A stretch of 45,407 nucleotides of DNA, taken from Rhodanobacteraceae bacterium. Lineage in GTDB: Bacteria > Pseudomonadota > Gammaproteobacteria > Xanthomonadales > Rhodanobacteraceae. Under the pieces are notes generated by a model. It did no database searches. It worked only from the letters and a program-made list of their open reading frames with translations, and was not told the origin of the DNA. Below are positions 33,451-43,466 of this stretch, piece by piece (the stretch's first letter is position 1; each line of letters opens with the position of its first letter). The position numbers and the translations under genes were made by a program. The stretch covers positions 1 through 45,407 of the forward strand of contig JAEUPP010000019.1 of the NCBI GenBank assembly GCA_016790075.1, in the 5' to 3' direction.

Positions 33451-33714
33451 GGCTTGCTCCAGCGAAACAGGCCGACGCGCGCCGCGAAGCGTGTGTCGGA
33501 CAAAGGTTGAGTACGCCTGGCGGCGCGAGGTGTGACCAGTCTAGCAGAGCGTATTGGTCGGCCAATGGGGCCGCTTTCTGGCCTGTTGGTGGGGCCATTT
33601 TCGCGGTGTTACGGGGTTGTGCGGATGACGATTGTCAGCTCGAAAAGCTGATGTCGCCGACTACGGCAGGGGTACTGGCCCACGTAGCCTGAGCGCACTT
33701 TCGGGAGAAACCCT

Positions 33715-34605
33715 ATGGCTGTGCAAAGCGTGGCGCAATTAATCGGGGCAAGCAAGAAGCGAGGGGGCATCAAGGCGCTGGATCAGGTCGATCTCGCGAT
33801 AGCTGCTGGTGAAGTGTACGCATTGCTCGGATCCAATGGCGCGGGCAAGACGACGGCGATCTCCCTGCTGCTGGGACTGCTGCGGCCTGATCTCGGCCAG
33901 GCTCGCCTGTTCGGTTTGCCGCCGCAGGACCTGGCGGCCCGCCGGCGCATTGGTGTGATGCTGCAGTCTGCGGGATTGCCCGATACGCTCAGCGTCGCAG
34001 AACTGCTGGCTCAGACGCGCAGCTATTACGCACAGCCGCGCAGCCTTGCTGACGTCGCTGCGCTGGCCGGCATAGAGTCTCTGCTGGATGCGCGCTATGC
34101 AAAGCTGTCGGGCGGACAGCAGCGTCGCGTGCAATTTGCACTTGCACTCTGTGGCAGGCCCGAGCTGCTGTTTCTCGACGAACCAACCGTTGGCATGGAT
34201 ACCGAGTCACGCCTGCAGTTCTGGAAAACTATACGGGAACTGGTTGTTGGCGGTTGCGCCGTCGTACTGACGACGCACTATCTCGAGGAGGCTGAGGCGC
34301 TTGCGCAGCGCATCGGCGTGCTTGCTCAGGGGCGGCTAGTAGCCGAAGGCAGCCTGGAAGCAATCCGCGCGCGGGTAGATCAGCGCCAGATCCGCTGTGT
34401 CAGCCGCATGCCGACGGAGCAGGTGCGCGCCTGGCCGCAGGTCAGCAGCGTGCAGCGCGATGGCGACCGCCTGCATATCGTCACCGCTGAGCCCGAGTCC
34501 GTGCTGCGCGAACTGCTTGCCGCTGATGCGCAACTGTGTGACATCGAAGTCCATCGTGCCGGCCTTGCCGAGGCGTTGAATACCATTACACGGGAGGCCG
34601 CATAG
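33715..34605 (+). CDS. ABC transporter ATP-binding protein (ABC-2 export type)
   Basis: 296 aa. Walker A LLGSNGAGKTTAIS, Q-loop GVMLQSAGLPDTLSV, signature LSGGQQRRVQFAL, Walker B LLFLDEPTVGMD, and switch His in VVLTTHYLEEAEAL. The C-terminal 70 residues form the extension usual in DrrA/YhcH-type exporters (LVAEGSLEAIRARV...). GGGAG lies 8 nt before ATG 33715. It is the first gene of a run with a permease, histidine kinase and response regulator, as in DesKR/LiaRS-linked exporter loci. The cargo is unknown (lipid, peptide or drug). Confidence 0.93.
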   Translation: MAVQSVAQLIGASKKRGGIKALDQVDLAIAAGEVYALLGSNGAGKTTAISLLLGLLRPDLGQARLFGLPPQDLAARRRIGVMLQSAGLPDTLSVAELLAQTRSYYAQPRSLADVAALAGIESLLDARYAKLSGGQQRRVQFALALCGRPELLFLDEPTVGMDTESRLQFWKTIRELVVGGCAVVLTTHYLEEAEALAQRIGVLAQGRLVAEGSLEAIRARVDQRQIRCVSRMPTEQVRAWPQVSSVQRDGDRLHIVTAEPESVLRELLAADAQLCDIEVHRAGLAEALNTITREAA

Positions 34606-35369
34606 TGAGCGCCATTACCTTTGATGCCATTTCGCGCCGCAGTCTCAAGCTCGAAGCGCGCCTGGAGTTCCTGCGCCTGCTGCGCACGCCAAGTTTCGCG
34701 CTGCCTGTGCTTGCTTTCCCGGTGATGTTCTATCTGCTGTTCGGCGTACTTCTTGCCAAGCCGGGTTCGGCCCTGCAGATCGCGCACTACCTGATGGCGA
34801 CCTATTGCGTATTCGGGGTCATGGCGCCAGGCCTGTTCGGCTTCGGGGCTGCCGTAGCGATCGAGCGCGACAAGGGACTGCTCGCGTTGCGGCGCGCGCT
34901 GCCGGCACCGCCGTTGAACTATGTCGGTGCAAAACTCGCGATGGCGATGATGTTTGCGTTCGTGATATTTGCCCTGCTTTCGCTCGCCGGGGCATTGTTT
35001 GGCGGTGTGCGCCTTGGTCTGGCCCAATGGGGTTTGCTCGGCGTGACCATGATCCTGGGCGTACTGCCGTTCTGCGCGCTGGGCCTTCTGGTTGGCAGCT
35101 TTGCGAACGGTCAGGCGGCACCGGCGATCATCAATCTGATCTATTTGCCCATGGGCTTGTTGTCAGGGCTCTGGTTTCCGCTGACCTTGCTGCCGGTCAT
35201 GTTTCAGAAACTGGCGGTAGTCTGGCCCGCCTGGCATCTCGCCCAGCTTGCGCTGGCAAGCATAGGCCAGCCCAGCAGCGGCAGTGCGCTGGTGCACCTG
35301 GCCTACCTGGCTGGTATCACAGTTGTGGTCGGCAGTTGGGCTGCGCGTCGCCTGAACCGCGAGTCGTGA
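34605..35369 (+). CDS. ABC-2 type permease
   Basis: 254 aa with six predicted membrane helices: FALPVLAFPVMFYLLFGVLL; YCVFGVMAPGLFGFGAAVA; MAMMFAFVIFALLSLAGALFGGV; LLGVTMILGVLPFCALGLLVG; AAPAIINLIYLPMGLLSGLWFPL; and a last helix near AYLAGITVVVGSWAA. The ERDKGLLALRRALPAPPLNYVGAKL loop is the conserved cytosolic coupling segment of ABC-2 exporters. GTG start at 34605 overlaps the stop of the ATPase gene by one base. Confidence 0.9.
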   Translation: MSAITFDAISRRSLKLEARLEFLRLLRTPSFALPVLAFPVMFYLLFGVLLAKPGSALQIAHYLMATYCVFGVMAPGLFGFGAAVAIERDKGLLALRRALPAPPLNYVGAKLAMAMMFAFVIFALLSLAGALFGGVRLGLAQWGLLGVTMILGVLPFCALGLLVGSFANGQAAPAIINLIYLPMGLLSGLWFPLTLLPVMFQKLAVVWPAWHLAQLALASIGQPSSGSALVHLAYLAGITVVVGSWAARRLNRES

Positions 35370-35398
35370 GCCCCCCTTCGTGGCAGCATAGGGCGCCT

Positions 35399-36556
35399 AT
35401 GAACTGGCTCAATCATCCGCAGATACTGGCCTGGCGCGATCGCCTGGTCCCACCCGAGCATGACAACGGCTGGGCGCCGTTCATCTCACTGGGCTACCTC
35501 TTGTTTCTGTTCTTGCCGGTACTTGTACCGCGCATTGCCGAGCCGAACTGGCTGCCGTTGACTGCGCTGGCGCTACTGGTGTTCCTGCCCCTGTACTTTC
35601 GCGCCTGCTGGGCCCGGGGGCGCGAAGTTGCATTGCTGGTAGTCGCCATGACCGTGCTGGCCTTGCCATTGGCGCAGATCAATCCGTTTTCCAACACCTT
35701 TGTGATCTTCGCCTGCGCGTTCGCGCCGCGACTGAGTTCTATGCGCCGATCGCTGCTACTCGCCTTCGGTGTCACTGTCGCCTATTCGATATATCTGATG
35801 GCCTTCGTGCGTGGCGCGCCGCTGACCATCGGCATCACCTATCTCGTGGGTACGGCCACGTTTGTTGGCTCGCATTTCATGCGCGAAAACCAGCGCAAAC
35901 AAGTGGCGCTACGTTTGTCGCACGAGGAAGTGCGCCGCCTGGCTGCGCTGGCCGAACGTGAGCGCATAGGCCGTGATCTGCACGATTTGCTGGGCCATAC
36001 GCTGTCGCTGATCACGTTGAAGTCGGAGTTGGCAAACCGCCTCTGGGAGCGTGACCTGCACGCTGCGCGACAGGAAGTGCGCGAGGTCGAGCGCGTCGCG
36101 CGCGAAGCCCTGGGACAGGTGCGCCGCGCGGTTACAGGCATACGCGCCGCGGGCTTGGCGGCCGAGACAGCATCGGCCAAGCTGCTGCTTGAATCCAGCG
36201 GCATCGTGTTCCAGTACGACCTGGGCCGCCTGCCGCCCTCGCCGGAAATCGAAACTAGCCTCGCGCTGGCGGTGCGCGAGGCGGTGACCAACATCCACCG
36301 TCACGCACGGGCGACACGGGCGAGCGTGCGCCTGAGCCAGGATGGCGGCGACCTGCTGCTTGAAGTGCGCGACAACGGGTCAGGCAACGACATCGTGCCG
36401 GGCAATGGCCTGAGCGGCATGCGCGAGCGGCTTGCCCAGTTCGGTGCGGAATTGCGCGTCGACTCGATCCGTAATCAGGGCACTTGCTTGAGTGTGCGCG
36501 TGCCGCAGGCAGCGCAGCGAGCGCAGGCAGCGACCGACGTTGTTCCGGTGCAGTGA
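35399..36556 (+). CDS. DesK/NarX-type sensor histidine kinase
   Basis: 385 aa. Four to five N-terminal membrane helices (ISLGYLLFLFLPVLVP, WLPLTALALLVFLPLYF, EVALLVVAMTVLALPL, VTVAYSIYLMAF and others) sense a membrane signal. A coiled linker leads to the HisKA_3 dimerisation helix ERERIGRDLHDLLGHTLSLITLKSEL with the phospho-His. The HATPase domain has LALAVREAVTNIHRHARATRASV (N box), LEVRDNGSG and GLSGMRERLAQFGAEL. The start is ATG 35399; the frame is open far upstream as a shadow of the permease. It follows the permease by 29 bp, so the three genes form an operon. Its partner regulator is 391 bp downstream. Confidence 0.92.
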   Translation: MNWLNHPQILAWRDRLVPPEHDNGWAPFISLGYLLFLFLPVLVPRIAEPNWLPLTALALLVFLPLYFRACWARGREVALLVVAMTVLALPLAQINPFSNTFVIFACAFAPRLSSMRRSLLLAFGVTVAYSIYLMAFVRGAPLTIGITYLVGTATFVGSHFMRENQRKQVALRLSHEEVRRLAALAERERIGRDLHDLLGHTLSLITLKSELANRLWERDLHAARQEVREVERVAREALGQVRRAVTGIRAAGLAAETASAKLLLESSGIVFQYDLGRLPPSPEIETSLALAVREAVTNIHRHARATRASVRLSQDGGDLLLEVRDNGSGNDIVPGNGLSGMRERLAQFGAELRVDSIRNQGTCLSVRVPQAAQRAQAATDVVPVQ

Positions 36557-36947
36557 AAGCGCAAGGCCGCTGCCTGACGAGTCGAGAAACGGAATTCAGG
36601 AGAGCGGGCGATTGACGGCGCTGGAAAGCTGGGTCTTGTGCGGCTCAGTCGAATTGACTCAGTGCCGGCGGTGCGGAGAGTTCGTGTAGCTGCCGGATCA
36701 GTATGCTGGCCATGTCTGTGTCGTCTTGTGCGAGATAGCGTCGTTGTTGTTCTGCCAGCTATCATTCATTTGATAATAGTTTATTTATGTATTAATAAAA
36801 TAAGTAATATTCCCGATTGGCCAGCATCGTGTCTGGTTGTATGGTGCAAGGCGCGCTGCTCCACGCCGGCCTGAGGTACCCCATTCTTGAGTGTGACGGG
36901 TCGGGCGGCTAACCTCGTCCGCCTTGGTAGTTCAGGATTTGCCGCCC
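36557..36947 (+). promoter_or_regulatory. AT-rich gap between kinase and regulator genes
   Basis: No gene is seen. The stretch 36766-36816 is strongly AT-rich (TTTGATAATAG...TTATTTATGTATTAATAAAATAAGTAATATT) and would suit a promoter for the response regulator. This is unusual, since DesK-DesR pairs normally abut. Confidence 0.45.
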
Positions 36948-37550
36948 ATGATCCGAGTGTTGCTGGCCGAAGATCAGGCCATGGTGCGTGGCGCGCTGTC
37001 GGCGCTGCTGCGCCTGGAGCCGGATATAGAAGTCGTGGCGAGTGCGGCCGACGGCCAGGAGGCCTGGCGTCTGATTGAACAGCATGCACCCGACGTCGTT
37101 GTTACCGATATCGAAATGCCCGGCCTGACCGGACTTGAGCTTGCGCAGCGTGTGCGCGAGCGCGGTGTGGCGAGCAAGATCGTCATCGTGACCACGTTCG
37201 CCCGGCCAGGCTATCTGCGCCGCGCGCTGGAAGCCGGTGTGGTTGGCTATCTGCTCAAGGATGCCCCTGCGGAGCAACTGGCCGACGCTTTGCGCAAGGT
37301 GCACAGGGGAGGGCGTGCAGTCGACCCGCAGCTTGCGCTCGATGCCTGGGGCGAAGCGGATCCGCTTAACGACCGCGAGCGTCAGGTGTTGCGTCTGGCC
37401 GGGGAGGGCCTGTCCGCTGGTGAAGTCGCGGCACAGCTGCATTTGTCCCAGGGGACGGTGCGCAACTATCTGTCTGAGGCCATAGGCAAGCTCGGTGTCG
37501 GCAATCGTATCGAGGCTTACCGGCTGGCGCGGCAAAAGGGCTGGCTGTGA
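36948..37550 (+). CDS. NarL/DesR-type response regulator
   Basis: 200 aa. The receiver domain has acidic pocket AED (8-9), phospho-acceptor Asp54 in VVVTDIEMPGLTG, Thr in IVIVTTFARPGY, and Lys in YLLKDAPAEQL. The LuxR-type HTH follows: LNDRERQVLRLAGEGLSAGEVAAQLHLSQGTVRNYLSEAIGKLGVGNRIEAYRLA. All residues are present. I prefer ATG 36948, the family start, over TTG 36924. It probably takes phosphate from the upstream DesK-type kinase and controls the ABC exporter or membrane genes. Confidence 0.92.
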   Translation: MIRVLLAEDQAMVRGALSALLRLEPDIEVVASAADGQEAWRLIEQHAPDVVVTDIEMPGLTGLELAQRVRERGVASKIVIVTTFARPGYLRRALEAGVVGYLLKDAPAEQLADALRKVHRGGRAVDPQLALDAWGEADPLNDRERQVLRLAGEGLSAGEVAAQLHLSQGTVRNYLSEAIGKLGVGNRIEAYRLARQKGWL

Positions 37551-37632
37551 ATCTGCTGACGATACCGGTTCCCGTGCTGCCGGGCCTTGTGGCAGATTGC
37601 GCGGTGTCGAGGCGAGCAACGGGAATGCTCAG

Positions 37633-39804
37633 ATGAGTGATGCAGCGGCAAACGGATTTCGCTGTGTGGCGCGGACGAGCGCCGCCGGGCTGGCATGTGC
37701 GGCAGCGCTGGTGCTGGCAGCGCTGCCGGCGGTCGCTTGTGGACCGGATTTTCCACCCGACCTGCTCAGCGATCGCCACGCGAGCGTATACGACCTCGTC
37801 GAAGGTACGTTTGATTTCGAGGCTTCGCGGCTGGTGCCGAAACCCGCACCGGCGTTCACAGCCAACGAAAACGTCTGGGCCGCACCTGGCGAGTTGCGTG
37901 CTGAGGTTGAAAAGAAGGAGTTGGGCGAAGCGGGTTACGCCCGTGCGGAGGCCATGCGCCTTGCTGCTGACGACACGGAGGCCTGGGCCGTGGGTGAAGG
38001 CTTCAGCGACGAGGTCCGACTTTACCTCGCCGCCGCGCGCGCGTTTCATGCAGGCGACGCGGTACTGGCGCGGCAACGTTTCGAGGCAGTAGTCGCACTG
38101 CCGGCCGAGCAGCAGCGTACGCGTGGCCTCTGGGCGCGCTATATGCTCGGTCGTCTGAGTCTGGCTGAGGTCGATGGTGGTGCTGGCGTCGACGAGCAGC
38201 AGATCGCAGCCGCAGCCGAAGCTGCAGCCCGACACTTCCAGGCGGTGCGTGCAGCCGTCGCCAGCGGCGCAGCCGATCCGCTGGGTCTTGCAGTCGCAAG
38301 TTATGGAGAAGAAGCTGCCATTCACAACAAGCGTGGCGATACCACGGCCGCGGTGAGGCTCTATGCGGAGCAGGCTGCGCAAGGTTCCGCGTCGGGGCGT
38401 GCTTCCTTGCTGTTCATTGCGCGCGAGCTGTTCGCCGACGATACGCGGCTGAATGTGGCGCTGGACGATCCACTGCAGCAGCAGTTGCTTGCGAGCTACG
38501 CCTACTCGCGTACGGGTGAGCTCGAAGGGTATGACAACGAAGCCCCGGTGCCGTCGGAGCGGCTGCAGCGTTATTACGCCGCTGTCGAGGCAGCGGACGC
38601 AGCGAAGCTGGCCGGCGTCGACCGCGTAGCGGCGGCTGCCTATCGTAGCGGGCGCTACGAACTGGCGGGCAAGCTCGCGTCGCGTAGCGACACGGCGCTG
38701 GCCCATTGGGTACACGCGAAACTCGCGTTGCGTGCCGGTGACGACAAGGCCGCGGCGCAGGCCTATGCCCTGGCCTCGCGTGCGTTTCCGCAGGATGAAG
38801 ACTGGGGCGTGAACGTGCGCGAAGGCTATTACTACGATGGCTTCCGGCCAGCCTGCCGGGTAGTTGGGGAGCGCGGCATTCTTGCGCTGGCGCGCGGCGA
38901 CTATGTCGAAGCGCTGGCCTTGTTCTATGCGGGAAGCAGTCAGTACTGGAGTGATGCGGCGTATATTGCCGAGCGCGTGCTCAGCGTCGATGAACTCAAG
39001 CAGTTCGTCGACACCCAGGTACCGGAGCCAGCCCAACCTACGTCCTCCCGCGAGCCCGGCTCGACGCCTGCGCAGCCCGCGGCGACGCAATTGCGTGCGC
39101 TGCTGGGCCGGCGCCTGTTGCGTGTGGGACGTTATGCCGATGCACCGGCTTATTTTCCGGCCGAGCTGCGTGAGGCTGCGGCGACCTATGCCAAGGCGCG
39201 CCTGGACGCGCCGAATCAGCGACGTATCGAGCAGGCACAGACGCTGTTCCGGGCGGCGCGCCTGGCGCGGGAATCGGGTTTGGAAATCCTTGGCTTCGAG
39301 CTCGCCCCCGATTCCGCCATCCACGGCGGCATGTACGAGAGCGGCGAGTTCACGCTTGACACTCAGGACAAGAAGCTCGTCGGTGCCGACGAGGGACAGC
39401 GAATGGCCGCGAGTGCGCCTCAGCCGGCACAGCGCTTTCACTATCGCTACATCGCGGCAGAACTCGCCAACCAGGCGGCCGACCTCGTGCCGGCGCGCTC
39501 ACAGGCGTTTGCCGCCATGCTGTGCAGCGCAACAGGCTGGCTTATTCACCGCGATCTCCCGGCAGCGCGGCGTTACTACGATCGTTATGTCGCGGAAGGG
39601 GCCTACCTGGCCTGGGCCGGTAATTTCGGTCACGACTGCCCGGCGCCTGATTTCGCTGCCGCCGCACAGCGTCTGCAGCTGGAGCGGGAGCGCTGGATCA
39701 AGCAGACTCTGCGCCGCGTCGCGCCATTCGCTCTGGCCGGCCTGGGCGTGCTGATCGCCGGCATGGTGTTCTGGCGCCAGCGCAGGACGAAACGGGCTCG
39801 ATAG
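37633..39804 (+). CDS. large membrane-anchored protein with helical repeats, unknown family
   Basis: 723 aa from ATG 37633. N-terminal export signal (ARTSAAGLACAAALVLAALPAVACGPDFPPDLL); the Cys is preceded by AVA, a weak lipobox. A long Ala-rich helical body has TPR-like pairs, e.g. EVRLYLAAARAFHAGDAVLARQRFEAVVALPAEQQRTRGLWARYMLGRL and AHWVHAKLALRAGDDKAAAQAYALASRAFP. The C-terminus has a membrane helix followed by a basic tail (VAPFALAGLGVLIAGMVFWRQRRTKRAR), so the protein spans from periplasm to inner membrane. CGPDF near the N-terminus and a late FGHDCPAP may form a disulfide. No specific function is visible. Confidence 0.75.
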   Translation: MSDAAANGFRCVARTSAAGLACAAALVLAALPAVACGPDFPPDLLSDRHASVYDLVEGTFDFEASRLVPKPAPAFTANENVWAAPGELRAEVEKKELGEAGYARAEAMRLAADDTEAWAVGEGFSDEVRLYLAAARAFHAGDAVLARQRFEAVVALPAEQQRTRGLWARYMLGRLSLAEVDGGAGVDEQQIAAAAEAAARHFQAVRAAVASGAADPLGLAVASYGEEAAIHNKRGDTTAAVRLYAEQAAQGSASGRASLLFIARELFADDTRLNVALDDPLQQQLLASYAYSRTGELEGYDNEAPVPSERLQRYYAAVEAADAAKLAGVDRVAAAAYRSGRYELAGKLASRSDTALAHWVHAKLALRAGDDKAAAQAYALASRAFPQDEDWGVNVREGYYYDGFRPACRVVGERGILALARGDYVEALALFYAGSSQYWSDAAYIAERVLSVDELKQFVDTQVPEPAQPTSSREPGSTPAQPAATQLRALLGRRLLRVGRYADAPAYFPAELREAAATYAKARLDAPNQRRIEQAQTLFRAARLARESGLEILGFELAPDSAIHGGMYESGEFTLDTQDKKLVGADEGQRMAASAPQPAQRFHYRYIAAELANQAADLVPARSQAFAAMLCSATGWLIHRDLPAARRYYDRYVAEGAYLAWAGNFGHDCPAPDFAAAAQRLQLERERWIKQTLRRVAPFALAGLGVLIAGMVFWRQRRTKRAR

Positions 39805-39850
39805 CGGATAATTGCGGGCTGGCCGGACCGTGAATCCGGCGCCTGGCGGT

Positions 39851-42068
<2,218 letters not shown>

Positions 42069-42772
42069 GCTGACCCGCCCTAGCAGGACTGCAGGTCAAT
42101 CGGCTGTGGAGTGAGCACGCGCTGGCACCGATATCACCGATCGTAGGGGGCTGGCGAAAGGTTGAGTGCAGGCACGTGCTCGCGCTCGCGCGGCTGCGTC
42201 GGGACTTGAGTGGTGGGGCACTTGCCTGGCCGCGCGTGATGTGGCGCGTTTGGCGGGCGGATTCCGGGTTGGTTACCCCTCTCGTGGACCATCGGTGCAA
42301 GATGCGTGGCGAGCCGGCGTGGGGTCGGTCTGTCGCTGGCCAGTCCCTGGTGTGAACCTGATGCTGTTGTCCACAATGATCCCCGTCTGTGTGGCAGTGC
42401 CGTTGCGGCATCGCGCAGGTGCAGGGCCTGACATTTGCTTGCGCCAAATCTCAGTCTTGCGATTTATTTTCCTCAGTCTATGGACTGATGTGAAAATATC
42501 ATGTATATGCTCCGCGGTCCGAGTTTGCGGGGGCACTCGGGTGATCTGTACAGGTGGCGTATTCGGCGGCATTCGATCGGGGGATCACTGCTGCGAGTTC
42601 ACCTGCCAGGCTGTGCAATCAGCATGACGTCAGGGCGTCATGGAGCGGTGCTCGCGGGGAGCGGGAATACATTTAGCAATACCAACCGTCTACGCAATGC
42701 ACCGGGCCAAGCTCGTTGCCGGCGGGGCGTCGCGTTCGCGCGATGCATTCGCAAACGAATGGAGGGTGGGAG

Positions 42773-42913
42773 ATGCAACAGACAATAATCGGCAGCGCGT
42801 CGCGACTCGCCGCCGTAGGAGCAGTGGATTGCGCACGCTACGGCTCGGCACTTGCCGACAGTCGCCGTGTGGCCGGGGTGAACTCCGCTCGACCGCCTGC
42901 AATATCCACTTAG
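42773..42913 (+). CDS. possible 46-aa peptide (low confidence)
   Basis: ATG 42773 is preceded by GGAGGGTGGGAG, a very strong Shine-Dalgarno. The product begins MQQTIIGSASRLAAVGAVD and ends ARPPAIST. It has no recognisable domain. Third-position GC is lower than in neighbouring genes, which argues against long-term coding selection. A perfect 8-bp hairpin starts 10 nt after the stop. It may be the decayed 5' end of a lost gene. Confidence 0.25.
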   Translation: MQQTIIGSASRLAAVGAVDCARYGSALADSRRVAGVNSARPPAIST

Positions 42914-42922
42914 CCAATATCT

Positions 42923-42944
42923 ATCTGCCGGAAGTGCGGCAGAT
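42923..42944 (+). terminator. hairpin after the 46-codon frame
   Basis: ATCTGCCG-GAAGTG-CGGCAGAT, an 8-bp perfect stem with a 6-nt loop. No T tract. Confidence 0.35.
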
Positions 42945-43466
42945 CAGCCCGCGCCCTGACCGTGGCGCCGCACGGCATTGCTGATCACTCCAAGTATCGC
43001 CCGTACAGTCGTGCCGGTCCTCGGTCGACGGTGACATTCAGACCTGAGTCGTGAGCGCGCGGACCGCTGCCGGTATGTGCGCCCGGTTGCGGTTTGTCGT
43101 TGACTGTTGAAGAGCCGGTACTGGCACGGTGCAAGCCTGTGTTCAGTTGGCTCTGTTCAGTCTGATTATATAAATTTAATTTTTAATTTTTTGGTGCAAT
43201 TTTCGGTTACTTTTTCTTGGTGCAATCGCTATTGCTCGGCCAGGAGCGCTGGCAAGGCCGATACAGGGTGCCAGCGATTCGGAGAGTCGGCGAGCACCGA
43301 GCGCACGGGATGCGGCGTGCAAGGGGCGCTGCATCGCGTTTCCAGCTGGATGGTGGGCGCCGGGGACGTCCACACGTCCACTACATGGGGCCGGCCTTTT
43401 CGGGCGGCCTGTTCCAATCGAAGCGACCAGCCGGTCGCATTGCAATCTTTCCGGGAGAGGGAAACG

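Larger units (their letters stand above)
42069..43466. other. 1.4-kb gene-poor region between tgt and the sialidase-like gene
   Basis: No open frame here has family resemblance. Items seen are a Shine-Dalgarno-preceded 46-codon frame (42773-42913) followed by a hairpin (42923-42944), an inverted repeat CATGACG-N6-CGTCATG (42623-42642), a hairpin CATTCG-CAAA-CGAATG (42746-42761), and an AT-rich tract (43164-43192, ATTATATAAATTTAATTTTT) that probably belongs to the promoter of the downstream secreted gene. The latter's leader would be about 270 nt. Confidence 0.5.

Noticed and set aside
37366-39441. 691-codon minus-strand open frame
   Set aside because: It is antisense to the response regulator tail and the 723-aa protein. 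The sequence is Arg/Leu-rich without domains and follows from high third-position GC.
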